A DNA stretch of 64,000 nt from Linyphia triangularis. Its lineage: Eukaryota > Arthropoda > Arachnida > Araneae > Linyphiidae. The stretch is from the NCBI GenBank assembly GCA_963978545.1, contig OZ021725.1, positions 90,879,305 through 90,943,304 of the forward strand, written 5' to 3'. The notes under the pieces were generated by a model. That model did not search any database, was not told the DNA's origin, and saw only the letters and a list, made by a program, of their open reading frames with translations. This document shows positions 37,536-50,060 of this stretch, in pieces; position 1 is the first letter of the stretch; each line of letters starts with the position of its first letter. The position numbers and the translations under genes are program-made.

Positions 37536-37539
37536 TTTC

Positions 37540-38090
37540 TCTGAACAACTCTCACCATACCTCTTTCTCTGAACAACACTCACATTCCTCAAATCAATGA
37601 TAAACAACAAATATATCGAAATAATTCCAAAAAATAAATATATCTTTAAGTACAACACACAAGTTGAGTTTGAGTGTTTATAGAACTATTTTTATCCGAA
37701 CCCAACCGTGAATCAGAGCTTCAAAGTTTCCCATAGCGATGTGCTCTTCAACCGACATTTTAAGGGTTAAAAAAGATAGTTCTTAGCACGTGGTAAGAAG
37801 GGAAATGCTTTGTTTTCTAACCGCTCTTATCAGTCAGCCATTATACTTCCATGAAGGAAAACAAAGTTACCAATTATTCATTTTTAAAAATAACCTTCCC
37901 AGAGATATAGTCATACTATTTTGGATGAGCTTCCTACAGTCGTTGTCTTCTGTTGTGTTTTGTAGAAGTAAGAGCTGTCAGATTAGATACTTTTTGCTTG
38001 TTGAATAACTGAATTTTGTTGCTGAGAGCAATTTTGTACGACATGTTTTCTGTGTTGGTTTTTAGTTTAAAAAGTGGTTTCATATCTTCT
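37540..38090. other. Skew-flip island 15
   Basis: Left A+C-rich flank (37545-37620: CTGAACAACACTCACATTCC) and right G+T-rich flank (37935-38080: TGTTGTGTTTTGTAGAAG). The core is shorter and less GC-rich than in other islands. Confidence 0.4.
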
Positions 38091-38920
38091 ATTGCAACAG
38101 AATTATGGGAAAATACAAATCTCAGATTGTATTTATTCAATACTTCTTGCTTTTAATAATTTGTAGAAAGAAAAAAAAAAGAAAAGGGGAAAAAAAAAAA
38201 CGGAAAAAAAAAAAAAAAAAAAAAAAAACAGAACGATACATTTAATAATTAAGAGTAAAACTAACCATTATAATTTCTAGTTTTTATTGAATAATGTTCG
38301 AATAATGTCTGTAGTCTGAAATAATATGTTATAAATAACTTTATCTACATTTAATTTTCTTTTAATATCCATTTTTTTGGTTTTCCTATTTTGAGTCAAA
38401 AAAGTGGATTTTTTTATTTATTTTGATGATACTTTTAATACGCCATTCTTAAAAGTTTAGTAACTAATTAATCATTTATTTGACAACTATTTTTATAAGA
38501 TTAAACATGCAGCTATTTTTAAGATAGACGTTTTTAAATAAATATAATTTTAAGCTTTTTCTAAAGTTGCTTTATATTTCTAAGCATGTCACTATTTTTA
38601 ATTGCGTTCAACTTAATTTTTGTTAAGTAATAAACTTACAGTTTATTGTTAATGATTTTGATTTGAAATTTATTTGCAAATCCGATTCTATAAGATACCT
38701 AGCTTCATTTGTATAGTTTTTTGAGTATTTTAATCACGGCAGATATATTAAAACCTGCTCATAGAAAGTCATTACAATTCTTGAAGTCAAATAAATAACG
38801 GGTTTAGCTTTTTTGTATTCAACATGCAATTTAAACAAAAATAAACCAATCTAAAGTTGATTCAGCTATCTTCTACCAATGTTTAAAGTTTTTATATAAT
38901 CAATATTATAATTATAAATA
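38091..38920. other. AT-rich stretch with A-rich runs
   Basis: A-rich block at 38166-38228 ending in a run of about 27 A. No gene. Confidence 0.45.
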
Positions 38921-38929
38921 CGCATATTT

Positions 38930-39770
38930 ATACTTCAACCACATTTCAGAAATTTCATACATTCAAATAGTATCTCTCATTTCAAGCATATTGAAAACTA
39001 CTCTCGTAAATAACTCTGCATACATTTCAATGCAGCAACACATACTCCTTCACATCAGCAACCAACTTTATTTCAAAAGCACTAAAACTAAAAAGCCCTG
39101 AAATGAAAGTACTACTACCGAGAAAACTTGAAATGAAACACATAACAGATAACTCAACTCGCCAATGTCCCACATATATCAACAAAGCTTCAGTCAAGTC
39201 CTCTCTACCTACCCACTGTCCAACCAGCCCCTGCCCCATTACAAAATCTCCACCAATATTTCAATATCACTCCTGCCCATAGTAGCTGACATCTTTATTT
39301 TTATCCTTTTTACTCTAAAAGCCAAAACCCATTCTTTCTGTGTCTTTCCTGCCCCCTACTTTACTAAAGAACCCTTACAATACGCTCATATACAGGACTA
39401 GGCTGTATTCTTTCCCTTGCTATCTGCTACAAGCCGATAACAAAATGCAGCAGAGAAGAAATGGTATATATATCGTGGAGTGGCTAATATAAGTAACACT
39501 GCGGCATGGGGGTGACTCAAATTCGAGTCGGTAAAAGACGACGCATCCCAATATGCATTTTTTTTTTTTGTGAGAGTGTGCCGTCCTCTTATTTCTGGCG
39601 TCCGATATAGACAACAGAGCAGTGTCGTAAAATATCTCCAACGGAGCATCTGGACATGAGCAATCAGCGGATAATACAGGGAAGGGGGTGTCTGCAAATT
39701 GTGGACAAGCATACATGTCGTTCCGGTATTTGCAAGGGGGGAAAAACTAGTGTTTATTATCTTCTGATTT
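38930..39770. other. Skew-flip island 16
   Basis: 38930-39400 is A+C-rich on the + strand (CATACTCCTTCACATCAGC, AACCAGCCCCTGCCCC); 39500-39750 is G+T-leaning with TGTGAGAGTGTGCCG and GAAGGGGGTGTCTGC. Readings of up to 132 codons on the minus strand (39398-39796) overlap others in different frames and have no recognised domain. Confidence 0.45.
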
Positions 39771-40090
39771 AATATTTTTTGTGAATAAAGATTCACATAG
39801 AAATATTAAATCGATATTTAAATACTGATGGTACATAATTAAAATTTTACTCTTTAGAGCTGTTTGTATTGCATGAGTATTATTGAGATGCTGCAGAAAT
39901 TATATCGAAAGGAAAATTGTTCAAATTCTTGACACCAATGGGAAATATGGCTCTTAACGGAAATATATGGAAATCAACTTGAGACAGGTAAAGCTGTAAA
40001 TGAAGTTTTAGATTGAAATTAAAACAATCCAACAAAGTTTTAACTCTTCACTTTATAACTGGTACAGAATTCTAACATTTTTGGGATGTT

Positions 40091-40121
<31 letters not shown>

Positions 40122-40690
40122 ATTAATTTTTCTTTAAGATTCTGTTTTTCTGTGATCTCAGTAGTACGGCTACAAAATTTTAGAAAAATATAATGAGTAC
40201 TACAAAATCTTTGTGGACGCTAAACATAGACACTTTAATTTCGAACATCTTGTATTTAAGGAGGGGGTATCTAAAACTGTGTTTATGCACAAATAAGTGT
40301 TGTATATCATTAACAGTAGTCTTGATAACATGAATTCCGAACCACAACGAACATTCAAGTTTACCAAAATTTTAAAGTTGTATGTACGATGTCAGTGTGA
40401 ACTCTAGAGTCATTAAATATAAAATAATGTTTTATCAAGCATGTAAAGTATGGTTTAAAATGTGGTCATCCTAAAATCTGAATACATTTAAAATTTTAGT
40501 TCACTCACATTTTCAAGAAATAGGTTGAACCGTCACTTTGAAAAAAAAAAAAAAAAAAGAACTAAAAAAAGTATGTTTTAATATGAAATATTTCATTTAA
40601 GACACATAAATAAAAATCTTAATAATTCACTTAAAAAAAAAATTGTTGTACCATTCTTTTGTTTTCCTTTATTTTAGATAAATTCAATTT
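39771..40690. other. AT-rich stretch, no gene
   Basis: AT-rich DNA with a T-run at about 40089-40110 and an A-run near 40541-40558. No gene. Confidence 0.4.
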
Positions 40691-40699
40691 TAAAACGAT

Positions 40700-41430
40700 A
40701 ACCAGGTTTTCTTGAACAACGGACATTTAAAGTTTCTAAGAATAAGACAGTAACGCAATCAAGTAAAACTTAACGAACAATCTTCAAATATTTCCCACAT
40801 GGCCTGTATAGAACACCATCAAGATCTTTCTCTTGAAAAAGCATCCTTTACTTCAAAGAAAACCGCACAGTAACCCTCCAACCAACCATCCCCAAGATTT
40901 ATTTAAAAACTTCAAAGCATCTGACTTTCCTTTTCGTCAGCTACTAACCCGCAAACAATTAGGATTCTTTTCTGGCGATCCCAAAGAAATCCCTCCAAAA
41001 ACAAGGCAAACGCAGGGAAAGGGTTGAAAAACAAACACTCCAACCTTGCAAAAACAAACGAAACGATTAAACCCATCGACAAATTAACATTCGGATTTCC
41101 GTTCAACTTGTGCAGGTTCCCGATGCAGTCCTCGAAACCCTGCCAAGTCTCTTGAGAGGCGTTCCATAAATTTGCTTGAGTTGCTTTTCAAAAACTCGAA
41201 AGACGAAGATAGTAAACTGCCGCTGTTAGATAGGAATACCTCGCTTTGCCTTTTATCTATACTTTTTCCCTGTGTTCCACTTCCAGAACCTTAATGGGAG
41301 CCCTATCTGTGAGGGCGGAGAAATGGTTTGCTTTGGTTATTGTTAGAGGATTTTCTTTTCTTTTTCTTTATTGGCTTTTTGACTGTGGTTGGATTTGTTT
41401 TGATTTTTGAATTGGTACATGTTAGGTACA
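40700..41430. other. Skew-flip island 17
   Basis: 40740-41080 is A+C-rich (AACCCTCCAACCAACCATCC); 41305-41420 is G+T-rich (GGTTTGCTTTGGTTATTG, GTGGTTGGATTTG). The core 41100-41300 is base-balanced. No recognised coding. Confidence 0.5.
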
Positions 41431-41454
41431 AATGAAAGCATTAAAGTAAAAATA

Positions 41455-42183
41455 TTAAGGTATACATATACATTAGGAATCGCGAAATTTGACTCAAATC
41501 TGCGTTTTTGTTTTTTGGTTTTAAAATATTCCCGAATTCATTACCATTAAAATGATACTATTTTCTTTCTGAGACTCAAATTACTTTTTAAATTACAGTA
41601 GGTTTTGTGAACTGTTCTGTATCACGTTCATTAGTCTAGTAAACTTTAAATGCGTTTTCTGAAGAATGACATTTTGGTGTTATATGACTTTACGCCAACG
41701 GTCATAACTTCATAATAAATGATCCGATTTACAAAATTCTAATTTTGTTTTGTAGACAATAGTTATGAATGCGTTTTCTATGGAGAATCTAATAGATATT
41801 GTTATAAAAAAAAATTTATCAATATTTTAATCTTAATTTTTGGTTAAAAACTATATTTTTTTTTTTAACTTTTTATTTAAAAACTTATAATTAAATAAAT
41901 ATTGAAGCTAAATTCAAAATTCTCCATAGGAACATGCGTCAATATAATATATCTAATTTGCAATAAAAATAATACCTCTAAGTTAATTACAAGTTAATTT
42001 ATGTATGTTCTAATTATGTCTTAATTAGTCACTTTAATTGCAATTAGCTGATTAAAAAATTGACGGGAAAAAAAGTTTATATATAAAAATGCATCATTTT
42101 TAATTATGATATGCTGTCAAAAAGGTTTAAATTATAACCTAAAAATTAAAGAAAATCATCTCAACTGTATATGTATACCTTAA
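41455..42183. mobile_element. TTAA-flanked inverted-repeat element, 729 bp
   Basis: TTAAGGTATACATATACA (41455-41472) is the exact inverse of TGTATATGTATACCTTAA (42166-42183): a perfect 18-bp inverted repeat whose outer four bases are TTAA at both ends. If TTAA is the target duplication, the element has 14-bp TIRs starting GGTATAC. piggyBac-type transposons insert at and duplicate TTAA, though their TIRs usually start CC(C/Y). No transposase reading lies inside. It is probably a non-autonomous element; the superfamily is uncertain. Confidence 0.6.
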
Positions 42184-42201
42184 GTACATTTTATAATTAT
42201 G

Positions 42202-42444
42202 TGTCCCGGAGGTAAAATACACCATGTCCATTTTTTTTATTAATTGTCATAAATAAATACTGTGATCAATACTTCCAATTACTTATCAATGCCCAATAAT
42301 AATGTGAAAAACTTTCATTAAGCTGTTTCTATAAGTAACGAAGAATTTTTTTTAAAGAAGTTTTAATTGCTCAAAGTTATGGAAAATTGGATCTCCTGAA
42401 CAAATACAAAAATGTGACATGGTGTCCTTTACCTCTGAGGTACA
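42202..42444. mobile_element. Inverted-repeat element (MITE-like), 243 bp
   Basis: TGTCCCGGAGGTAAAATACA at 42202 onward, continuing into CCATGTCC and T-rich sequence, is the approximate inverse of the segment ending at 42444 (AAAAATGTGACATGGTGTCC, then TTTACCTCTGAGGTACA). The imperfect TIRs are about 35 bp. It begins 18 bp after the TTAA-flanked element ends. No target duplication was resolved. Confidence 0.6.
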
Positions 42445-43870
42445 GGATTGTATTTCCTCTTTCTTTAAGGGGACTCAGTACCCCACCCCCAATTACGTAA
42501 TGTTAAATTACCTATTTTCGATGTATCTTTTCTTGGAAAGCTGTAACCAAATATGAATTTTTTTATAAAATTCAAACTGATCAAATCGTATAAAAGATAT
42601 TAGGATGAAAGTTTTATAAAAAAATATCATTAAAAATTCAAAAAAAAATAAAAAATTACACCTTCTTCCAAATTCTTTTTTGAGGAAAACCTCTTTTTTC
42701 TACAAATATTTTTAATTTCAAAAAATGATTATGATGATAGGAAATTTGTTAACTTAAGTTTAATCTGTAGGTCATATACCATAACTTCATAAAAATTAAT
42801 GGTATATTTCTACTAGTTTGTTAAAAAAAAGATATATTGTAGTTTGAAATGTTACATTTAGTTAAAATCAAAGTTAAAGGTAAAAGTCTTACATATTTAA
42901 CAGTTGATTGTTTGCTTTTTTAAAAACAAAATATAACCTACTTCTAATTTGAGTAAAAACTAAAGCAATTTCTTAATGCAAAGGCAAAAATATATAAAAC
43001 ATGAAATAAAAACCGATTTATTTTTATTTTTAAAATACTAAAACTTCTTAAGTAAGTAGAGAAATTACAGAGGGAATACTCTAGAACCAGAATATTTAAA
43101 GAATTTAATTTTAAAAATGGAAAGGAACAGGATTTGAAATATTTAAAGGAAAAAAGTTGTAAAATTAGAAAATTGTGAAATTAAAGAGTTGGAATGCGAT
43201 AAACTCCAAATTCAAAGAGATATAAAATGAAAAGTTGATAGAAAGGAAAATTAAATGGTAGGACGTGAGAAATACAAAATGAGAGAACTCAAAAAATGAA
43301 TAAATGATAAAAGGTCTGTGTGTTACCTTTTTTTTTAAATTTTTTATTCAATTTAAGTAAATACAAGATTGTATTTATAATATTTTTGAAAATTTTTACT
43401 AAATTTAAACTAGTTAAACTTTCCAATAAGAATTTGAGGAAGGTAACGGTGATTTGAGGGTTCATTTACAATGCAGATTTTTAACACAAAGCTTTTACGA
43501 TGAATTGATTGACCTACGTCGTAGGTCAAACTTAGTTTGATTTTAGTGAATTTTAGTGTATTATTATTGCTAATATCTTTTGAATATTTGAATTGAAATA
43601 TTTCTTAAGTTCATAATTTTGAAATAATTAAACATATTTGAAATATTTGAATTGATATATATATTACATACGTTACCTTTTAATTCAGGATCACTTAACA
43701 TTTAAAAGCATTTATGAGATATCTTATTGTTTAGGAAAACGATTACAGACATTTCTCTTACTTAAATAATCAAATCTTAAATTAATTTGTTAAAGAAGAG
43801 TTTGATTTCTTTTTATGTTTGAGTATTTATATTTTCTTTGACAAAAAATGTATTTTTCCTTTTCGCTTAA
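42445..43870. other. AT-rich stretch, no gene
   Basis: AT-rich DNA. 42464-42484 resembles the block at 1478-1498 (TTAARGGG..CT..GTACCC). From 43040 to 43330 the + strand is purine-rich. A 21-bp palindrome at 43509-43529 is listed separately. Confidence 0.4.
43509..43529. promoter_or_regulatory. Palindrome with everted AGGTCA half-sites
   Basis: TTGACCTACG, one T, then CGTAGGTCAA: ten-base perfect arms. It contains TGACCT and AGGTCA separated by 7 nt, an everted arrangement (ER7) of the nuclear-receptor half-site. It is a sequence match only. Confidence 0.35.
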
Positions 43871-43879
43871 GTTCAGATT

Positions 43880-44350
43880 TTAAACAGTCCAAGCAACCGC
43901 ATTTGATCTGGTTTTGAAATAAGACCCCTTCCCCAGACTGTTGTTGAGAAACATTTAATTCAGATCCTCGAAAGAGGAAAAATAGAAATAAGAGGAAAGC
44001 TATAAGGAGGGAGGAATCCTTCTAGGTCGGCACATCTCAAAAGTAACCCAAGACCTCTAAATCTCCTACTTCACGTTAGACAAACGGACAGGCACAACAA
44101 TGAATAGATCTCCGGCACAAACGAAACGGGAAGGAAAAACATGTCATTCCCTTTGTTGGCCGACGTAACAAGCCGGAAGCAAAGAAAATAGACAGAAATA
44201 ATAGCCGATCGAAAATGGGAATAAGAAGGGGGGAGGGTCTAAAACGAAAGAGCTGGAAAAAGCAAAACCAACAACAGGAGCTATGCAAAAAGGGCCATGC
44301 GTGTTGACACAGCGATAACTTCGAAGTGGGCAGCTAGCTAAAAGTGACAA
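43880..44350. other. Skew-flip island 18a
   Basis: Left part A+C-rich (44030-44110: AAGTAACCCAAGACC, GACAGGCACAACAATG); right part with more G (44225-44340: AAGGGGGGAGGG, GTGGGCAGC). Minus-strand readings of 68 and 70 codons have no recognised domain. Confidence 0.4.
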
Positions 44351-44870
44351 ATATTGACTCTCCTCTCAGTTCATGACAGATCTCTTGGAAAGTTAAATAG
44401 CATTTCGTTCGGCTTTTCGTTTCTCAAAACACTAAAAATTACTTTTTTTTTGTCTTTATGTTTTATCTGTCCCCTCCCCCTTTTTATTCCCGCTCTTAGG
44501 CTTTTTGTTCTTTTTATTATTATGATTAAATGTTATTCTTTCGGTTTCGCGTTTCCAATCTAAAACTCCGCTCTCTTAGAGTGGTGTGACAGATGGTATA
44601 GAAAGATTATCTGGGATGAATTTCTGCCATGGCTCTCACTCTCTTTTCCCTTGTCTTCCGCCGATGCCTTAATTCCTCCTTTCCAGAAGGTATTTGCACA
44701 AGTTATCGGAACCGTTTTCTGGGGGGTAAGAGGGAACTGTGAGTACCTTCCTTCCGCTTTTCTTTCACAGGCATGAACCAAGCTGTTTCTTCAATGACCT
44801 TTCTGTGGTTGGGATTTGCATTGAGGATTAGCCACAGATTTCATGAACTTTGATTTCATGAATAGAGGAC
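44351..44870. other. Skew-flip island 18b
   Basis: The left half has pyrimidine-rich C-runs (44470-44480: GTCCCCTCCCCC). The right half has G-runs (44719-44734: CTGGGGGGTAAGAGGG) and GTGGTTGGGATTTG. It is adjacent to 18a and may be a second unit of the same kind. Confidence 0.35.
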
Positions 44871-46010
44871 TTGAATTAGAAAATGATTATTTGTCTTACA
44901 ATAAAAGTACAGAAAACTTTTTTTCCTCACCATTGTGACACTTGGATTATGAATATTTTCTACAGTACCATTCTCCAAGATGAACGTTTAGTTTTTCCCA
45001 ATTATTATCAAAGTTTATTATTTCCTTACACATTAGGTTCACGTCTCTTTGTATATCTATTACTAAGTTCACATTCGAAGACAGTTGTTGTCGAATGGGA
45101 ATCTTAGTTAAATTTGTACTTATCTCTTTCGCATTTTTTGTACACTTCCTGACTGACTCTAGAAAATATTTTGAACTAGCTATTGGAGCAGATCACCAAA
45201 GAGAGTAGAATTAAGATAACTTTGTTTCTGCTTAATATCAGTGGATTAGCTTGAGCCTGTTTGTATCTTTGATTATGTTTTTGTGGTAAGGATTCACTGT
45301 GAGGGTTCATAATTTGGTTGCTGTGAATTCTTTTCTCATCTTGAATTACTTCAATTGTAAAATGTATAGCAGAATTTGGGTGAAAGGGCAGGATTTTTCC
45401 CCTCTATTGTTTGATTTGTTGATAAATCATGGTATCAGAAACTTATTTAAAGAGTGCATAAAAGGGAATTACCATTTCCATTACCAGTCATTTACGAATA
45501 TTAATAGAGAAATATACATGCGATGATAAATGCACTTCAAGTACTCAAAAGTCCATATAAATCGGACTTTTCCATACTTATTTACCATTGATATGTTTAT
45601 TATCATTATTATTACTGTATCTTGTTAACTCAAATAGAATATGTTATTTTTTAAATAAATCGAAAATACATACATCGATTTAAAAACAGATAAAATTACA
45701 TTAGAAACTGATTAATTAAATAAAATCACATTAGAATTTACTCTCTAGTCGAGAGAACAGAGGTAAAATTATTTTTAAAAAATGTTGTAAAATTGAAAGG
45801 TGTACTCAAAGTACAAGCATTTGTCTTATATAAAAGCGAAATTCTTATATTAAATAATTAATAATATTAAAAATTTATAAAAGTGGTAACCAAAAGTGTC
45901 TTTTTGTTTCTAAAATTTTTCGCGCAAGTTTTTTTTACAGCGAAATTTTTTTTTACACATAGAAGTCAACTATTATTTAATTTGCGCTTTGTTTAAAATT
46001 TTATTGTACA
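44871..46010. other. AT-rich stretch, no gene
   Basis: AT-rich DNA. Near 45683-45745 there is a short direct repeat (ATAAAATTACATTAGAA / ATAAAATCACATTAGAA). No gene. Confidence 0.4.
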
Positions 46011-46019
46011 TAAATTTTA

Positions 46020-46280
46020 ATTAATATATTGATTTTATATAATAATATATTAATAGATTAAGTTTATATATTAATATAATAATATATTAAGTTTATATAT
46101 TATTATAATCATATATTAAGATTATATATTAATATATTAACTTAGCATCTTAACAAATTAATTTTAATTAATATATTAATTTTATATATTAATTTATTAA
46201 TTTTATATATTAATTTATTAATTTTATATATTAATTTATTAATTTTATATATTAATTTATTAATTTTAATTAATATATTC
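46020..46280. repeat. TA/TTAA-rich array, with a 21-bp unit at 46184-46270
   Basis: An almost pure A/T segment. From about 46184 a 21-bp unit TATATTAATTTATTAATTT (with variants) repeats about four times. It is preceded by looser TATATTAATATA units. Confidence 0.8.
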
Positions 46281-46289
46281 ATTTTTAAT

Positions 46290-47210
46290 ACATCAACCTA
46301 CCTAAATAAATTCATTCACATACTTTTTTTTCAATATAAAAATGAAATCGACAATTTCACGCAAAAAATATTGGAAGCAACATTTATAAATGGTCTTTGA
46401 ACCCGCATATCATATCATGGAAGTATCAATCCGATTTCTGGCTAGCAACTTTTCTATTTTTCCCACCTTGCATTAAAACTTCACTCATGGCCAAATATCC
46501 CCGCCAACTCATCTAAAGGAATGTGAGTATTCCCTCATAACGACAAGTGGCAAACGACCCGACGAATATTATCAAAAGGGTCAGTGAAGTCAAAACGATA
46601 TTTGCATACCATTTCGGCATTTCAAAGTTTGACAAATATCCTAGCTTTCAACTTGGAGGAGAGGGAATCTACTTTATATAATACGATGGACGCAAAAACG
46701 GCAAAAAGTACTGAATGGTAGGTGATTCGTGATATCGGATCCATTTTTGGTCAAAATGCGCCAAATATTTTGCTTCTAACTTGTTTATTTAGTTAAGTAT
46801 TATAACTTTAATTGATTTTTCAAATATCCATGGTTAAAAATTGAAAAAGATGCATCAGTTCCCACAATTACCTTGTCACTTTTTATGATTATAAGTAATC
46901 ATATTCTACTCAATTTAGGTATTATACCTAAAAATTTCCAATATTACAAAATGCTTAAGTAGTAAATAAAATAACGAATGGAATCTTCCTTTAAAATAAA
47001 TGAACGCATTGTTATTTTAGATAGTTTAATTTTTTTGTTTTTGTTTCTAGGAAAAGAAGTATTTTGTTGTTTTAATTAAGTGAAATGAATTTTGTGTGTA
47101 AGAAAGTGAGTTTGGTGCATTGTGTATTAATAATAGAGCAATTAAAATAAGTTAAATATAAGTTTTGGTGTCTACCCTACTTTGTTGAAGAGAGAGATGC
47201 TTTTATAAAA
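46290..47210. other. Skew-flip island 19
   Basis: Left A+C-rich flank (46460-46555: CCCACCTTGCATTAAAAC, CCCCGCCAACTC) and G+T-rich right side (46715-46730, and 47075-47120: TGTGTGTAAGAAAGTGAG). The core 46500-46740 is complex. No gene. Confidence 0.4.
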
Positions 47211-47930
47211 CTGTCTGTCTGAGGTCAGTATTCTCAAAAAAACTACAAACGCTAAAGGGCACGATATCAAATAAAAAGTTTCGTTGGAATGAGCCCAATT
47301 CGACATTAATTATTGGAAATGGTAAAGGAAAGGCAACTTATAATTCCTCAAACTAGTAATGATAAAAAATATATGAGTTTGAAGATCTCTATAAAATTAG
47401 TAGTATTGTAAAATTCAACTGAAGTGCTATAAAATTGTAAAGGGGGCTTGTTTCATTAATAATTATATAGGAATTCACACACTGGCTGAAAATAGAAACA
47501 TCGGATTGGAACTTGAATATTCGGGGATAACTCTTTTTTACCAACTCACTATCTTAGCAGCATTTATTTATAAAAAAAAGACATAATTAGCAGGTTATTT
47601 GTATTATATGTTTTCTACCCTTTACTGGGGGAGTTTACATTAATTTAATGTCTCCAAATTGTTTATGCGTATGGTATCTGGACCTTATGTAATTGTAAAA
47701 TTTATCGAAGAAGCTTTTTTAGTGACTGTTACTATCTAACTTATTTTAAATACAGCTGGACTATTTAGTTCTTAAAATATCAAAATGTTAATAACTTTTA
47801 CAACATTCAAATTATATCGAAGCCAAATAAAAATGTACTAACTCTTAGTTTTAAAAAATAGTTTAACTCTTCGTCAAAATTAAGGACTCAAAATTGTTTA
47901 ATGCATTGATTTAGTTTGTTATATCTTACG
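47211..47930. other. AT-rich stretch, no gene
   Basis: Nothing recognised. Confidence 0.4.
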
Positions 47931-47939
47931 AAAGGCATG

Positions 47940-48560
47940 AAGACCATTTCCTTACAACAAAAATGACAAACAATTATTTTATTATAGCCATACCCCATTA
48001 AAACATACCCACAATTTCATAAAATCTGTTATTAGCATCACATGATCATGATCAGACCAACATCAAAACTCTGACCGTGGACAAACATGTCCCCCGAGAT
48101 CTAGTGCAAAAACCATCCACCTCCGCAGATTGCTGTCTTGAATAAATGGACGAAGAGGGGAAAATCTACATGTCCAGCATCTGAAATGAGGGTGGTTTTT
48201 TTCCCCCTCCAAGGATAAATGGAGGTTAAAGCTGTCGTAAATGATGGAGGTTACAATTACCCATCCTTGTGTGCGATTTGGGTCTACCTCGGGACTGATG
48301 CTCCATCCATCGCTTCGGGATGCTCACAAGTCATCTGTGAAATGCAACCGGATGAGAAAAGGGATGCAAAGAGATGACTGTTGTTATTTGATGGCTGGGG
48401 GAAGAGATGGAGAACGATGGGCATTATTGCAGAAGAAGAGCTGTTGATTTTTGATGATAGAGGAGGATATTTGTCTGAATAATTTTGGATGTAAACGCCT
48501 TTCTTTTCTCTTTCACCTCTTGTCTCCGGCGCGTTAAGTACAGAAGTACTCATGCTGGGT
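47940..48560. other. Skew-flip island 20
   Basis: Left A+C-rich (47990-48120: CCATTAAAACATACCCACAA, ACATGTCCCCCGAG). Right G-rich (48385-48480: GATGGCTGGGGGAAGAG). Readings of 68 and 89 codons overlap on opposite strands; neither is recognised. Confidence 0.45.
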
Positions 48561-48970
48561 ATTGTACTTAAAACCTCGGTATTGTGCTTAAAATAAAGTC
48601 AAAAGCATTACTAAACACTAAATTATAAAAATTGCAGATGAAGAAGATTCTGGACTATGTCTGTAATTTAACACATTGCACTTGTCTGTGGTATTTGTAC
48701 TTTTAAACGTTAATGCTATGTCAGGAAGACATAATCTTTGCATCAGATTTTCACTATATTGGTGTAGAAAGAAAGCTAAAACAAAAATGTAGATAAAAAT
48801 ATAAATAATCACATTGATATTTTTTAAATTACACTTCATGGAAAACAATTATATTACTGATATTTACAATTTTTTTTGATAGATTTCTTCTTGTTTAAAA
48901 TTTGATTTACAACTTTACTTACTAGTACAATATCCATACTTATTGTAAAATTAGGGTTCTAACAAATTAC
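48561..48970. other. AT-rich stretch, no gene
   Basis: Nothing recognised. Confidence 0.4.
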
Positions 48971-48975
48971 TAAAA

Positions 48976-49470
48976 TGCCATATTCCCATCAGGTCGTGAA
49001 AATTTGAACTAATGTTTATTTTTTTCTCCAATCTCCAGATATGATTCTACTGTGATCTAAATAGTATATCTACCATATTTGATGAACATGTGTTCATTAG
49101 AACAGAATGTACCTGACTCTAAACAGGTGCAGTATAAATATGCCAATTCAATTCTGAACTCTTATATTTTCAGTAAGCGAATGATACATTGAAATATTTT
49201 CTAATATTTCATTTACAGCTTTCCCTATAAGTTACAATCTGTAAAAAAAACACCATTACAAGTACTGAAAGTGCCATATTCCCATCAGGTCACGAAAATT
49301 TAACTAGAGTTTATTTTTCTCCAGATATGATTTTACCATTGTCTAAATAATACATCTACCAAAGTCTAAATAGTTAGTACCATTATATTTGAGGAAAATA
49401 TGTTCATCAGAATAAACTGTAGAAGATTCTACACCAGTGAAGTTTGATTATGCCCATTCTGTACATTTAT
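48976..49470 (+). repeat. Tandem repeat, 296-bp unit, ~1.7 copies
   Basis: TGCCATATTCCCATCAGGTC starts at 48976 and 49272. Both copies continue with GAAAATTT, TTTATTTTT, CTCCAGATATGATT, ATCTACCA and TGTTCATYAGAA, with indels. Copy 2 has a small internal duplication around CTAAATA (49340-49372). Confidence 0.8.
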
Positions 49471-49559
49471 AATTAAAAAAAAAAAATTTTAAAAATTATA
49501 TATTAAAGCATTTTTTACTCAAAATACTTTTCCAAGTTTGCTTCACTATAGCACATAGT

Positions 49560-50060
49560 ATTCCAAAAGCAGAGCTTTCCATAAGAAAACAAACACCCCC
49601 ATATATTTTCATCAGGAATACTATATAACTAAACGACCTCACTGTCCTCAATTCCAAAAGTAAATCCATCGCCGGTCATTCCACAGCTAAGGCACTTTTT
49701 AAACGATTCAGTTGCTGGCTACATAAAATGTGTTCTCCCATCTGATATAACTTCTAGAATACTTCGTAAATCTTTGTTCCATTAAAGACGGGCGGGACAG
49801 TTTATTGTTCGAAGTTGGAATCACCAGTAGTTTTCAGTAAAAAAAAAATGTCCTATCCCTGTAGATGAAAAAACTTCCAATAGGTTGCATGTGTGGATTT
49901 TTCCATCCTCTTCTAATCCTGCATTTACTTTTAGCGCCATGTTTTCGATCGGGGTTATTGGTTCAATGTTTTCGGTTTGGCTTTACGATCGAGATTGGAA
50001 AACCGGCATTTTGTTATGCCTTTTGACCAAACAGCTTTAGATTGCAACGGGTCTTCTATT
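49560..50060. other. Skew-flip island 21
   Basis: Left A+C-rich (49585-49680: AACAAACACCCCCATA). Right G+T-rich (49935-49985: CGGGGTTATTGGTTCAATG). Core base-balanced. Confidence 0.4.
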
